The translations under genes were made by a program, and so were the position numbers. A DNA stretch of 64,000 nucleotides from an uncultured Spirochaeta sp. (lineage in GTDB: Bacteria > Spirochaetota > Spirochaetia > DSM-27196 > Alkalispirochaetaceae): positions 1 through 64,000 of the forward strand of contig CAJWEZ010000019.1 in assembly GCA_913030605.1 (NCBI GenBank), written 5' to 3'. Positions 6,365 through 15,089 of the stretch are shown in pieces. Under the pieces are notes generated by a model, which was not told the DNA's origin, ran no database searches, and was given only the letters and a program-made list of their open reading frames with translations. The number at the start of each line of letters is the position of its first letter. The first letter of the stretch is position 1.

Positions 6365-9349
6365 GTGGCCGCGCCGGAGATTGCGCTCAATCGTATTCTG
6401 CTCATCGATGACGACGACGGGATCCACGCGCGTCTCGCTGCAATTTGCGCCGACCTCGGCGTGGATCTCACGGGAGCGTACAGCGGGGAGGAGGGGCTCG
6501 GGGTCGTCCGCGACGGCGGCGAGATCGATCTGGTCGTCCTGGACGTCACCCTCAAGAGCCGGTTGGACGGGATCGTGGTAGCCGAGCGCCTTCTGGCCGC
6601 ACGGGACCTTCCGATCGTGTTCCTGACCGCCTCCGACGACCGCGAGACGATGGAGGCGATCGCCGAGGTGACCCACCACGGGGTCCTGCTCAAGAGCTCG
6701 AGCAGCTTTGTGATCGCCGAATCGATCCGCATGGCATCTCGACTCTCTCAGGCCCACCGCCGGCGCCTGGAACAGGAGTCCCGGTACAAGGCCCTGGTGG
6801 AATCGATCCAGGATATCGTGCTGATCCATGACCGCGACGGCACGATATCCTACGCCAACCACCACTGCACCGAGGTGGTCGGTCGTCCGGTTGAACGGCT
6901 CGTCGGAGAAGGAGTCGGGACCGTATTCGGCGACGAGTACCTGGTGCGGTCGCAGATTCGCGTGCGGGAGACGGGGACGGCTCCCGAACGGAGTTTTGAT
7001 CTCAAGGGCGAAGTTTCCACCGCCGATGGACACGCCATCACCGTGGCGATCCGTTCATCGCCGGTGTTCCTCCACGGGGCCTACAGCGGCGAACTGGTCG
7101 TGGCCCGCGACATCACCGAGAGCGAGAGCGCGCGGGAGCGCCTGGAACACGTGAACCGGCTCCTGGTCTCGATTCGTCAGGTTCACAAGGTCGCGATTCG
7201 CGCGGCGGACCCGCAGCGGCTGATTCGGGACACGTGCAACGAACTGGTGCTCCACGGCGCCTACCCCTCCGTGTGGATCACCCTGGACCCGTGGGAGCTG
7301 GACGCGGAACGCCGTGCCGCCGCCGCCGGGTTCGTCGGCTCCGGAACCGAACTGCTGCGGATCCTGGGCACGGCGACGCCGCGCTGCCTGACCGGACCCG
7401 GATCGGGCCCCGGATCAGCGTCCGACGCCGCGGAGCTTACGGTGTGCGAGCGCCCCGGAACCGACTGTCCCGGATGTCCACTGCACCTCCTGTACGGCGA
7501 CGCCGCCTCAATGTCTGCAGAACTCAGCTACGGCGAACAGCGTTTCGGCGTCATCAATGTGGCGATCGCACCCCGCGACAGCGGAGACCCCGAGACGCGG
7601 CAGATCTTCCTCGAGCTCGCGGCGGACCTCTCCTTCGCGCTGCACTCCATGCAGCAGCGGCACCGCCGGAGCCGAGCCGAGGCCGACGCCCTTGTGCAGC
7701 AGCGGCGCCTGCAGTCGTTCTTCGCCCATTCCCCGATGAGTATCGTCACGCTGGACCGTCACGGCCGGATTCTCTCCTCCAACGCGTTCTTCCGGAACTG
7801 GACCGGCTACGACGAGGAGGCCCTGCGCGGCACGGAGTTTCCCTCGCTCCTGGCGCGCCCGTGCCCGGATCTCGAACGGCTTCTGCAGCAGGACGAGCTC
7901 ACCGAGGCGTCGGCGCAGCGCCTGGCCGTGCCCTTCCGCAAGGAGAACGGAAAGGCGGTGTGGGGCCAGGGCGTCGTGGTGCCGATCCCGGGCGAAAACG
8001 ACGATGAGCCGGTTCTGATCGTGGTACTCGCCGACACCACCCGACGGAGAGTGGTGGAACAGCGGCTCCACGCTGCCCACCGTGACCTGCGGAGGTCGGA
8101 GACACGCTACCGGTCGTTGTTCCGGGATTCCGCGGATATGGTCTTTGTCACGGCCCAGGACGGGACGCTCCTGGACGTAAACGACGCGGGTGCCCGAATG
8201 CTCGGGTACGACTGGCCCGACGAACTCATCGGTCGCAACGCCGCGGAGTTCTACTACGTCGCCGGCGACCGCGACCACTTCCTGGAGGAGATCACCCGCA
8301 ACGGGTTCGTCAAAAACCTGGAAGTGGTCATGAAGACGCGGGACGGCGAACCGGTATTCGGCGCAGAAAGCGCCACCGTGGTCCGGGACCCCGAAACGGA
8401 CCAGTCGCTGTACCAGGGCGTTATCCACGACATCACCGATCGCATCAAGTCGGAGCAGGAGTCGATTCAGCGGTCGATGGAGTTGAGCAAAGCCAACGAG
8501 GAACTCCGGCAGGCCCACGATGAACTCGTGAAACGCGAAAAGCTTGCCTCGATCGGGCAGCTTTCCGCCGGCGTTGCCCACGAGATCAACAACCCCCTGG
8601 GCTTCGTGCGCAGCAATATCGCCACGCTCCGGCGCTACGTGGACAAGTACCTCGCCTTTCTCCGTCGGTACCGCGAGCTGCCCGATCCGCGACCGGCGGA
8701 ACTGGATGCGGTGTGGAGCGACTCGGGCATCGAACGAACGATTCCCGACATCCGTGACCTGTTCGAGGAGACCTCGGACGGCATCCAGCGCATCGTGGCG
8801 ATCGTGACCAACCTGAAGGATTTCTCCCGCGCCGGCAGCAACGAGGTCGTTGACAACTACGACATCAACCGCGGCGTGGAAAGCGGGCTGGTGATCGCGC
8901 GCAACGAGTACAAGTACGTCGCCGACGTCGAAGTCCAGGCGGGAGAGGTGCCGCCGCTGGCGTGCAACGCCAACGAGATCAACCAGGTCCTGCTGACGCT
9001 TATCGTGAACGCCGCGCAGGCGATCGGCGGAGCCGGGACCACAGACGGCCGAATCGTTATCACCACGTGGGCCGACGAGGATTCGGTCTACTGCAGCGTC
9101 GCAGACAACGGCCCCGGCATTCCCGAGGACCACCGCAAGCTGGTGTTCGAACCGTTCTTCACCACCAAGAAAGCCGGAGAGGGCACAGGGCTGGGTCTGA
9201 GCATCGCGTATGATATCATTGTGAACAGACACCACGGGTCGATGACCCTGGAATCCACCGATGGTTCCGGTGCGACCTTTACGCTTGGCATCCCGAGGAG
9301 GACCGACACCCATGAGCGCGGATACGACCTACCATCTCCTGCTGGTTGA
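6365..9349 (+). CDS. REC-PAS-GAF-PAS-PAS sensor histidine kinase
   Basis: This is a soluble kinase of 994 residues. Domains in order are an N-terminal receiver (about 8-125, LLIDDDD, LDVTL, LTAS, LLKSS), PAS (140-255), GAF (262-435), PAS (450-570), PAS (582-705), a HisKA dimerisation domain with AHEINNPL (His about 739), and HATPase_c with an intact N-box (VNAAQAI), DNGPGIPE and GTGLGLS. The GAF domain carries four Cys and a His within about 16 residues near 360-375, a possible metal or cluster site. I prefer the GTG at 6365 over the ATG at 6320, which would add an unconserved basic tail. The 3' end overlaps the next gene by 38 nt, so the two are probably coupled. Confidence 0.9.
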   Translation: MAAPEIALNRILLIDDDDGIHARLAAICADLGVDLTGAYSGEEGLGVVRDGGEIDLVVLDVTLKSRLDGIVVAERLLAARDLPIVFLTASDDRETMEAIAEVTHHGVLLKSSSSFVIAESIRMASRLSQAHRRRLEQESRYKALVESIQDIVLIHDRDGTISYANHHCTEVVGRPVERLVGEGVGTVFGDEYLVRSQIRVRETGTAPERSFDLKGEVSTADGHAITVAIRSSPVFLHGAYSGELVVARDITESESARERLEHVNRLLVSIRQVHKVAIRAADPQRLIRDTCNELVLHGAYPSVWITLDPWELDAERRAAAAGFVGSGTELLRILGTATPRCLTGPGSGPGSASDAAELTVCERPGTDCPGCPLHLLYGDAASMSAELSYGEQRFGVINVAIAPRDSGDPETRQIFLELAADLSFALHSMQQRHRRSRAEADALVQQRRLQSFFAHSPMSIVTLDRHGRILSSNAFFRNWTGYDEEALRGTEFPSLLARPCPDLERLLQQDELTEASAQRLAVPFRKENGKAVWGQGVVVPIPGENDDEPVLIVVLADTTRRRVVEQRLHAAHRDLRRSETRYRSLFRDSADMVFVTAQDGTLLDVNDAGARMLGYDWPDELIGRNAAEFYYVAGDRDHFLEEITRNGFVKNLEVVMKTRDGEPVFGAESATVVRDPETDQSLYQGVIHDITDRIKSEQESIQRSMELSKANEELRQAHDELVKREKLASIGQLSAGVAHEINNPLGFVRSNIATLRRYVDKYLAFLRRYRELPDPRPAELDAVWSDSGIERTIPDIRDLFEETSDGIQRIVAIVTNLKDFSRAGSNEVVDNYDINRGVESGLVIARNEYKYVADVEVQAGEVPPLACNANEINQVLLTLIVNAAQAIGGAGTTDGRIVITTWADEDSVYCSVADNGPGIPEDHRKLVFEPFFTTKKAGEGTGLGLSIAYDIIVNRHHGSMTLESTDGSGATFTLGIPRRTDTHERGYDLPSPAG

Positions 9350-10562
9350 CGACGAACCGAATATTCTCAAGGCGCTGCGCCGTCTGTTCCAGGAACTGGA
9401 GAACACGGCCGTGCACATCGCCGAGAGCGCCAAAGAGGCAACGGCGGTGTTCCGGGAGCACCAGATCGACCTGGTCATCTCCGACGAGAAGATGCCAGAG
9501 GTCGAGGGGCACCGGTTTATCCAGTGGGTCAAGAAGCACTACCCGGACACGCTGCGAATCATTCTGACCGGATTCGCCGACATGGAAGCGATGCGGCACG
9601 CGGTCAACCGCGGGGATGTCTACCGCTACCTCTTTAAACCCTGGGACGACAACGAGCTGCTGGTGATCGTGCAGAACGCCCTGGAGCACTCCCGCAGTAA
9701 CCGCCAGCGCGACGAGCTCATGGCGCACCTGACCGAGCTGGTGGAGCAGCGCACCGCGGAGCTCAACCGGGCCATGGCGTACATCCGACGGCGACAGCAG
9801 GAAACGGAGCGGTCGCTGGGGAACACGCTGGCGTTCCTCGACAGCGTGATCGCGATGATTAACCGCGAAACCGGCGGTCGCACGATGGCCCGTCGCATCG
9901 CAGACATCGCCGGGGCCCTTGCCCGGGGCGCGACGGACGACGCATCGGGGAGGCGATACTGCGAAATGGCGGCGTATTTCTTTCCCATCGGCGCCCTGAG
10001 TCTGGGACGGAGCCTCGAAGAATCGCTGCAGACCGACGGGACGATCCCGGCGGACATCCTCAGGGAAAGTCAGCACCTCGTCGGATCAACCCTCAATCTG
10101 CCGGACCTGGCCGCCGCCATCGGGCACGTCGACGAACGATGGGACGGGGGCGGCGCCCCCGACGGGCTCTCCGGCGGTGACATCCCGCTCGTGTCGCGGG
10201 TGGTCCGAATCGCACTCGACTTCGTGGTCCACCAGGATGTTCACGGCAAGCCCGAGGGCAGCGTCCGTTCGATGATTCTCTCCCACGCCGGCACCATCTA
10301 TGATCCGGCGCTTGTGAAGCGGCTGATGGAGATCCTCGATGCCCGAGAATCGCGACAACCGCGGTCGCTCACGGTGACCGAGCTGGTTGCCGGCATGGTG
10401 CTGGCCGACGACCTGCGGCTGGACAACGGCATGACCTACATCACCGCCGGGACGAGCCTGACCCGCGAGATGATCGACAGCGTCATGGCGCGGGTTGAGA
10501 CACCCCGTTTTCCGCTTTCCGAGGGGAGCACCGTACTGATCCAGCGGGAGAGCTCCCCATGA
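9312..10562 (+). CDS. response regulator with degenerate HD-GYP domain
   Basis: This 416-residue protein starts at the ATG at 9312, which has GGAGGA upstream. The receiver (about 6-125) has VDDEP, the phospho-acceptor Asp in ISDEKMP, LTGF and the FKPW lysine. It resembles RpfG-type regulators. A coiled linker (about 130-180) leads to a region aligned with HD-GYP phosphodiesterases. The late motif HVDERWDGGGAPDGLSG fits HHExxDGxGYPxGL. However, the earlier HD dyad is replaced: where HDIGK is expected the sequence reads FFPIGAL. Cyclic-di-GMP hydrolysis is therefore unlikely, and the domain may bind a ligand or a partner. It is the probable target of the upstream kinase. Confidence 0.85.
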   Translation: MSADTTYHLLLVDDEPNILKALRRLFQELENTAVHIAESAKEATAVFREHQIDLVISDEKMPEVEGHRFIQWVKKHYPDTLRIILTGFADMEAMRHAVNRGDVYRYLFKPWDDNELLVIVQNALEHSRSNRQRDELMAHLTELVEQRTAELNRAMAYIRRRQQETERSLGNTLAFLDSVIAMINRETGGRTMARRIADIAGALARGATDDASGRRYCEMAAYFFPIGALSLGRSLEESLQTDGTIPADILRESQHLVGSTLNLPDLAAAIGHVDERWDGGGAPDGLSGGDIPLVSRVVRIALDFVVHQDVHGKPEGSVRSMILSHAGTIYDPALVKRLMEILDARESRQPRSLTVTELVAGMVLADDLRLDNGMTYITAGTSLTREMIDSVMARVETPRFPLSEGSTVLIQRESSP

Positions 10563-10933
10563 CTCCGGCGGCGTCCGGGGGAGACCCGTTGCGCTACGAC
10601 GGCGACAAGGCGCACCTGACCTCCACTGTGGACGAGGAACACCGGACGGTGACGGTCCTGGTCAGCGGACAGCTCGACACCGACAACTCGCCGGCCGTCG
10701 CCCGGGTGTTGCAGCGCGCGTTCGATCTGGTCCCGGCTCCCCACCTCGTCGTGGTGGACCTCAGGGATCTGCGCTACGCCTCCTCCACCGGCATCGGCGT
10801 CATCGCCCGCCTGTACGTGGAGGCCCACCGACGATCGGTGGAGCTCGAGGTGTGCAACGTTCCCGCAAACGTGAAGACCGTTTTTGACCTGCTCGGATTC
10901 AGCACATTCTTCACGTTCACCACGCGCCCGTGA
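10559..10933 (+). CDS. STAS-domain anti-sigma-factor antagonist
   Basis: This 124-residue protein has a STAS domain from about residue 20 onward. It carries the VDLRDLRYASSTGIGV segment, in which Ser75/Ser76 align with the phosphorylatable Ser of SpoIIAA/RsbV. The start overlaps the stop of the response regulator by 4 nt (ATGA), so the two are translationally coupled. Together with the SpoIIE phosphatase at 5537 this suggests a partner-switching module. No RsbW-type anti-sigma kinase is encoded between them. The partner kinase would have to lie elsewhere or be replaced by the large histidine kinase. Confidence 0.88.
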   Translation: MTPAASGGDPLRYDGDKAHLTSTVDEEHRTVTVLVSGQLDTDNSPAVARVLQRAFDLVPAPHLVVVDLRDLRYASSTGIGVIARLYVEAHRRSVELEVCNVPANVKTVFDLLGFSTFFTFTTRP

Positions 10934-10937
10934 ACGA

Positions 10938-10988
10938 CGGGCACGCACCGGTCGCCAGTAACGCGGTGTCCGCCGGGCACGCACCGGT
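10938..10988. repeat. 15-bp direct repeat after the STAS gene
   Basis: CGGGCACGCACCGGT occurs exactly at 10938-10952 and 10974-10988 in the convergent intergenic gap. No hairpin or T-tract is seen. Confidence 0.7.
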
Positions 10989-11006
10989 GGACCGCAACGG
11001 CACCGG

Positions 11007-11927
11007 CTACTCGCGGTAGCCCCCCACCAGCCGGAGCAGGTCAACGCGGCTGCCGGCTCCGGTCTTCTGGAAGACGTTGTACACGTACGTCCGCACCGTT
11101 CCAAACGAGATTCCCAGACGGTCGGCGATCTCCTGATTGCTCAATCCCTCTCCAATGAGGCGGACGATGTCCTCCTCCCGGCGGGTGATGCCAAAGGCGG
11201 TGACAAACGCGCGACTCAGTTCCCCGGATTCCTCCACCGGCGCCGGTCGGGTGATGTAGCGCACAAAGGCGGCGATGGAAAGCCCGCACCAGGCGGCGTA
11301 GAAGAGGAAATCGAAACTGATGTCCAGCGACCGCAGCACCGGAACGGTCGCCAGAACCCCGTAGAGCAGCGTCGACAGAATCGCAAACCCCGCGGTGAGG
11401 TACCCGAGGCGCGTCACCAGCCACGCCATGGTCGGTGACGGGGCGGACCCACCGTTCCGCACCATGATGACGCCAAACCCGACGAGGCAGACGGAGACCG
11501 TGACCAGATAGACCGGCGCCAGCCGCAACGCGAGTGACACGGCGCCGGAGACGATGAGGACTGTCTGCACGGTCATGGCGACGAGGACCGCCCCACCGCA
11601 GGCGAGGGTCTGCCACCGCGGCGCCGCGGGAAGCCGCACCACCGCCGCCGTCAGGCCGCCGTACACGACCGCGCCGAACACGTAGCCCAGGATCGTGCGC
11701 ACCGGGCCCCGATCAAAGAGTGTGGCGTCCGCCGAGCGCGGAAGGATCGAGTCGATATAAAACGAAATCAGGGCCAGCAGCAGAGCGCCGAGGAGTCCAC
11801 TGTTGGCAACAAGAAAGGACGCCGTGATCGGCGTCCTCAGGCGGGTATGCAACAGCGCCAGGGCGACCACGCCCCCCGTTCCCCCGGCGATGAGCACGAT
11901 GTAGAGAAACAGGACGACGTGGTTCAC
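11007..11927 (-). CDS. membrane-anchored LuxR-type regulator
   Basis: This 306-residue protein has about seven hydrophobic helices in the first 235 residues and a LuxR-type helix-turn-helix at the C-terminus (about 245-303). That domain has the conserved core EGLSNQEIADRLGIS followed by TVRTYVYNVFQK. The architecture, membrane sensor plus cytoplasmic DNA-binding domain with no kinase, suggests one-component signalling. I chose the GTG at 11927 because it opens directly into the first membrane helix and follows a TACACT box by 7 nt. The farther upstream start adds a basic, unconserved tail that overlaps the neighbouring gene. The target genes are unknown; the barrel gene upstream on the same strand is a candidate. 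Confidence 0.82.
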   Translation of the reverse strand: MNHVVLFLYIVLIAGGTGGVVALALLHTRLRTPITASFLVANSGLLGALLLALISFYIDSILPRSADATLFDRGPVRTILGYVFGAVVYGGLTAAVVRLPAAPRWQTLACGGAVLVAMTVQTVLIVSGAVSLALRLAPVYLVTVSVCLVGFGVIMVRNGGSAPSPTMAWLVTRLGYLTAGFAILSTLLYGVLATVPVLRSLDISFDFLFYAAWCGLSIAAFVRYITRPAPVEESGELSRAFVTAFGITRREEDIVRLIGEGLSNQEIADRLGISFGTVRTYVYNVFQKTGAGSRVDLLRLVGGYRE

Positions 11928-11934
11928 GCCGTGC

Positions 11935-11940
11935 AGTGTA
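11935..11940 (-). promoter_or_regulatory. -10 box of the membrane LuxR gene
   Basis: TACACT on the minus strand lies 7 nt upstream of the GTG start at 11927, right at the stop of the upstream gene. There is no convincing -35 box. Confidence 0.3.
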
Positions 11941-12549
11941 CTACGGATTGGCCTCCAGACGGTAGGTCGCACCGATGCCGGCGTACCAGGTGTTGAGCGC
12001 CTGCTCATCCACCGGAAGAACCGTGCGGATCGGCGAACTGACCCGGCCGCCCCCTTCGGCAACGATGCTCCAGCGGTCGGAAACTGCCACCGTAACGTCG
12101 ACGCCGATACTGTTCACGGCCACCGTCTCCCGGTCGAGAATCTCCTCGGTCCAGGAAACCTCGTCGCGGTACGGGCGCTCGTATCGGAACTGGATCACGC
12201 CGTTGGCGGTGCGGATCGGCAGACCGATCTCCACGGCCTGGCCGACTGTCACGAAGGGCCGGAAGCCGATGCCGGTCCAGACGGTTTCGCTCTGGTAGTC
12301 GCGGCCGGCGGAGTCCTGGTACGAGCGCTCCAGCGGGTGGATCGCCGTTGCCGTCAGCTGCAGGTCAAACCAGCGGGCCGCCCGGACACTTCCGGACACC
12401 GTGGCCTGCCCCACCGGTTCCCCATCGAGGGTGCTGGCGGCGGTTGCCAGGCCTACGCTCACCGGCGGCAGCGCCGTCGCGAGCCCCGTGGCGCCCACAA
12501 GCAGCACCATCATCACTGCGGTTCGTCGAATCGTTCGACCGTTCATCAT
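11941..12549 (-). CDS. putative outer-membrane beta-barrel protein
   Basis: This 202-residue exported protein has a signal peptide at about residues 1-26 ending in ATALP. The rest consists of alternating hydrophobic and polar strands with many Tyr, Trp, Thr and Arg (for example ARWFDLQLTATAIH and TWYAGIGATYRLE), as in small eight-stranded barrels. I recognise no specific family. It overlaps the upstream hydrolase lipoprotein gene by 4 nt (start 12549, stop 12546), so the two are likely made together. ATG codons at 12549 and 12546 are both usable. Confidence 0.6.
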   Translation of the reverse strand: MMNGRTIRRTAVMMVLLVGATGLATALPPVSVGLATAASTLDGEPVGQATVSGSVRAARWFDLQLTATAIHPLERSYQDSAGRDYQSETVWTGIGFRPFVTVGQAVEIGLPIRTANGVIQFRYERPYRDEVSWTEEILDRETVAVNSIGVDVTVAVSDRWSIVAEGGGRVSSPIRTVLPVDEQALNTWYAGIGATYRLEANP

Positions 12550-13598
12550 GAATTCCTCCTGTCGGAAATGTGTGTGAGAACGCGCGTCCGCACCTCGCGG
12601 ACGAAGCGATCGGGTTCGTGGTAGGGAAGGTTGTGCCCGGATCGTTCAAACCAGAGAAACTCCTTGTGGGGAGCATCCAGCTGCTGGTAGTAACGCCAGG
12701 CGATGTCCTGGACGCAGGTCTCGTCGTACCGGCCGGTGAAGAAGAAGACCGGCACCTCCACCCGCGGCACCGACCGGGCGAAATCGAGGTCGACGAGCTG
12801 CGGGTACACGGTGGACACGCCGTTGATCAGTCCGCGAAGCGCGTTGACCGAGTCCCGGAGCGTGTACTCCCGAGGAAACAGCATGCTGGTGAACGAGGGT
12901 TCCGGTGAAGGATGCGGCGAGTAGACATGGACCTTTTGAAACAGGTAGACGTAGTGTCCGCCGTCTTCGCGGTCGTACGGTGGCGGCCCCATCTCCGCGA
13001 GGCGTTCCACCACGCGCTCGTCGCCGCGCCGGGAGGCCTCCTCCAGCACCATGTGGTACCCGTGGAGGTCGTTTTCCTGCACGTTCACCTGCTGCGCCAC
13101 GGCAAGATACGCGGAGTAGAGATCCGGACGCTGCGCCACCGCCTTGAGGCCGATGATGCTGCCCCAGGAATGGCCCGCGAGCATGATCCGATCCGTGCCG
13201 AAGCGATCCCTGAGGTACTCGCTCATGGCGATCGTGTCCGTGACGAAGTCCTCAACCGTGACCCGGTCCCAGTCGGCGGCGCGCCATGACATGCCCACAC
13301 CGGGCTGGTCCCAGTTGACGAACACCACATCCGCCTCGAGCGCGCCGAGATACGACGTGGTCCAGCCGAGTTCCGATCCGCCGGGACCACCGGCGAGCCA
13401 GAGCAGCACCGGGTTGTCCCGGTCTTCTCCACGGATAACCAGCCCCTGCGTCCGGCCGTTCACCGTCACCCGTTCCCGGGAGGCGATGGCGTCACCGTGT
13501 GAGCCTTCTATCGGCGGTGTACCGGCGCATCCGGTTGCCGCCAGGGCCAGCAGCCCCGCGGCGACCGTCGCCAGTCCCGCCCGTCGTGTGTGTTTCAT
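12546..13598 (-). CDS. alpha/beta hydrolase lipoprotein
   Basis: This 350-residue hydrolase begins with a lipoprotein signal (basic start, hydrophobic core, LAATGC lipobox with Cys near 23). The fold shows GGPGGS (oxyanion region), the nucleophile elbow GHSWGS, an Asp in TGRYDETC and a late His in RSGHNLPY. The GGPGG motif and the WDQPGVGMS segment are typical of proline iminopeptidase-like hydrolases, so peptidase or esterase activity is plausible. It is lipid-anchored, probably in the periplasm. The start at 13598 gives the lipoprotein signal; longer forms do not. Confidence 0.82.
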   Translation of the reverse strand: MKHTRRAGLATVAAGLLALAATGCAGTPPIEGSHGDAIASRERVTVNGRTQGLVIRGEDRDNPVLLWLAGGPGGSELGWTTSYLGALEADVVFVNWDQPGVGMSWRAADWDRVTVEDFVTDTIAMSEYLRDRFGTDRIMLAGHSWGSIIGLKAVAQRPDLYSAYLAVAQQVNVQENDLHGYHMVLEEASRRGDERVVERLAEMGPPPYDREDGGHYVYLFQKVHVYSPHPSPEPSFTSMLFPREYTLRDSVNALRGLINGVSTVYPQLVDLDFARSVPRVEVPVFFFTGRYDETCVQDIAWRYYQQLDAPHKEFLWFERSGHNLPYHEPDRFVREVRTRVLTHISDRRNS

Positions 13599-13661
13599 GG
13601 CGCCATCCTGCCGCCGGCTCCGGATCGGGGCCATCTGAATTTCGTCGTATTCGGCGTGCAA

Positions 13662-13690
13662 TTGAGAAAATGCGAAGAGGGTCGTACAAT
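13662..13690 (+). promoter_or_regulatory. promoter of the LRR lipoprotein gene
   Basis: TTGAGA (13662-13667) and TACAAT (13685-13690) are exactly 17 bp apart. Unlike most units here, a leader of about 15 nt with AAGGAG (13700-13705) follows before the ATG at 13712. Confidence 0.7.
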
Positions 13691-13711
13691 CATCTGCATA
13701 AGGAGACACAG

Positions 13712-14983
13712 ATGCGCGCTACGCTGGGTCGATTGTTCGCGGTAGGCCTCATTGTGGTGGCGGTCACGGGATGCGACGTGGTCGGGACAACCAGCTACGA
13801 CTACTCCAATCCCCTGGACCCACGGGAGGACACAGCCATCTCCGCGCTGCTGCCCTACGTGGTCGACGCCAACCTGCGGCAGGCGATCACCGACAACGTC
13901 GGGGGCGACACGTCCACGCTCAAGAGCCAGTACACCTGGCTCGACGCGTACGGATACACGGTGGCGCAACTGGACGGCATCGAGTACTTCTCCGCGATCA
14001 CCGACTTCAATATGGGTTCCGCGACCCTGGGAGCTCCCGGGAGCCTGGACGCCCTCACCCGTCTGGGAAACCTGCACTGGCTCAACATGAACGACTGCGG
14101 CCTGGACGACTCGCACCTGGCAACGGTGGCGCGTATCCCGTCGCTGAACGGGGCCTGGCTCACGTACAACGCGTTCACGATCGACGGTCTGCGGGCACTC
14201 GTGGGCTCACCGCTGGAGGAGCTTACGATTTCCGGACCCGACACGGGAAACGGCCTCCCGGGCTACACAGTCACGGTGGGGACATCGGTGATCGACGAGT
14301 TCGTGATCGCGGGCCTCGCCAATCAGATCCGCGCCGTGGGACTGGAGAACTTCAACCTCACGGGACCGGATCTCGCCGACCTGGCGCGGCTTCCCAACCT
14401 GCGATGGGGCATTCGCCTGGGCAACAACCAGATCGCGAGTCTGGCGACGCTCAACGCGCAGGTGCTGGCGCGCTATGATGCCGACACCGAACTCTGGCTG
14501 GAACTCTGGGGAAACCCGCTGAGCGAGGCGGAACTCGCCACCCTGGATCTCAGCAAGCTCGGGGGACTCAATCTCGGGAATATGGGTGATGGAAGCACGC
14601 TCACGGCGGTACCGGCGTTCTCCGGTCCCGCCCCGCATTTGCGGGAACTGTGGCTCGACGGGAACAGTTCGCTCTCCGATATCACCAACCTCACTACGCT
14701 CCTCGGATTCGCCCCGATCGAACGGCTCTCGCTCGGCAGCATCGCCGTCTCCGACGTGTCCAGCATCGGGGCAACCGGAAGCACGAGCCTCCGGGAGATT
14801 TACCTCAACGACATCAACGGCGGCCTGCTTTCCGGTGTCGAGACGCTCGTTGGTCTGCCGAACCTCTCCAATCTTATTTTGTCCAACGCCACCCTCGCCA
14901 ACGAGGCCACGGTGCGCGCAACCTACGACGCGCGCCCCGATATCTTCGTGGAGTACCCCGACAACACCACCAACCAGCCGTAG
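13712..14983 (+). CDS. leucine-rich-repeat lipoprotein
   Basis: This is a surface or periplasmic lipoprotein of 423 residues. The signal ends in a VAVTGC lipobox (Cys about 21). The body has irregular leucine-rich repeats of about 22-27 residues, for example LGNLHWLNMNDCGL and LPNLRWGIRLGNNQI, with several 'L.L..N.L' cores. An N-terminal block (about 40-90) resembles the leading helices of internalin-like LRR proteins. No enzymatic motif is visible; protein binding is the likely role. It has its own sigma70-type promoter and a good ribosome-binding site. Confidence 0.8.
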   Translation: MRATLGRLFAVGLIVVAVTGCDVVGTTSYDYSNPLDPREDTAISALLPYVVDANLRQAITDNVGGDTSTLKSQYTWLDAYGYTVAQLDGIEYFSAITDFNMGSATLGAPGSLDALTRLGNLHWLNMNDCGLDDSHLATVARIPSLNGAWLTYNAFTIDGLRALVGSPLEELTISGPDTGNGLPGYTVTVGTSVIDEFVIAGLANQIRAVGLENFNLTGPDLADLARLPNLRWGIRLGNNQIASLATLNAQVLARYDADTELWLELWGNPLSEAELATLDLSKLGGLNLGNMGDGSTLTAVPAFSGPAPHLRELWLDGNSSLSDITNLTTLLGFAPIERLSLGSIAVSDVSSIGATGSTSLREIYLNDINGGLLSGVETLVGLPNLSNLILSNATLANEATVRATYDARPDIFVEYPDNTTNQP

Positions 14984-14985
14984 AG

Positions 14986-15029
14986 CGTCCCGGCGACGGG
15001 ACGGGGCCGATCGCCGACGTCCCGGCGAC
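14986..15029. repeat. 12-bp direct repeat after the LRR gene
   Basis: CGTCCCGGCGAC occurs at 14986-14997 and 15018-15029, between the LRR stop codon and the SulP promoter. Confidence 0.7.
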
Positions 15030-15053
15030 CGCCCACGCCTCAGCGCACGCCCC

Positions 15054-15083
15054 TCGACACGCGCCGCGGTCGCTTCCTACAAT
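15054..15083 (+). promoter_or_regulatory. promoter of the SulP gene
   Basis: TCGACA (15054-15059) and TACAAT (15078-15083) are 18 bp apart. The ATG at 15090 follows after 6 nt without a Shine-Dalgarno sequence, so a leaderless transcript is predicted. Confidence 0.6.
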
Positions 15084-15089
15084 GGCAGT

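Noticed and set aside
4796-7033. 745-codon minus-strand frame across the UPF0303, SpoIIE and kinase genes
   Set aside because: It is a shadow of real genes on both strands, with no conserved motif.
14586-15089. Longer start for the SulP transporter
   Set aside because: The added residues are Arg/Ser/Pro-rich shadow of the LRR gene. A promoter and ATG at 15090 give the family N-terminus.
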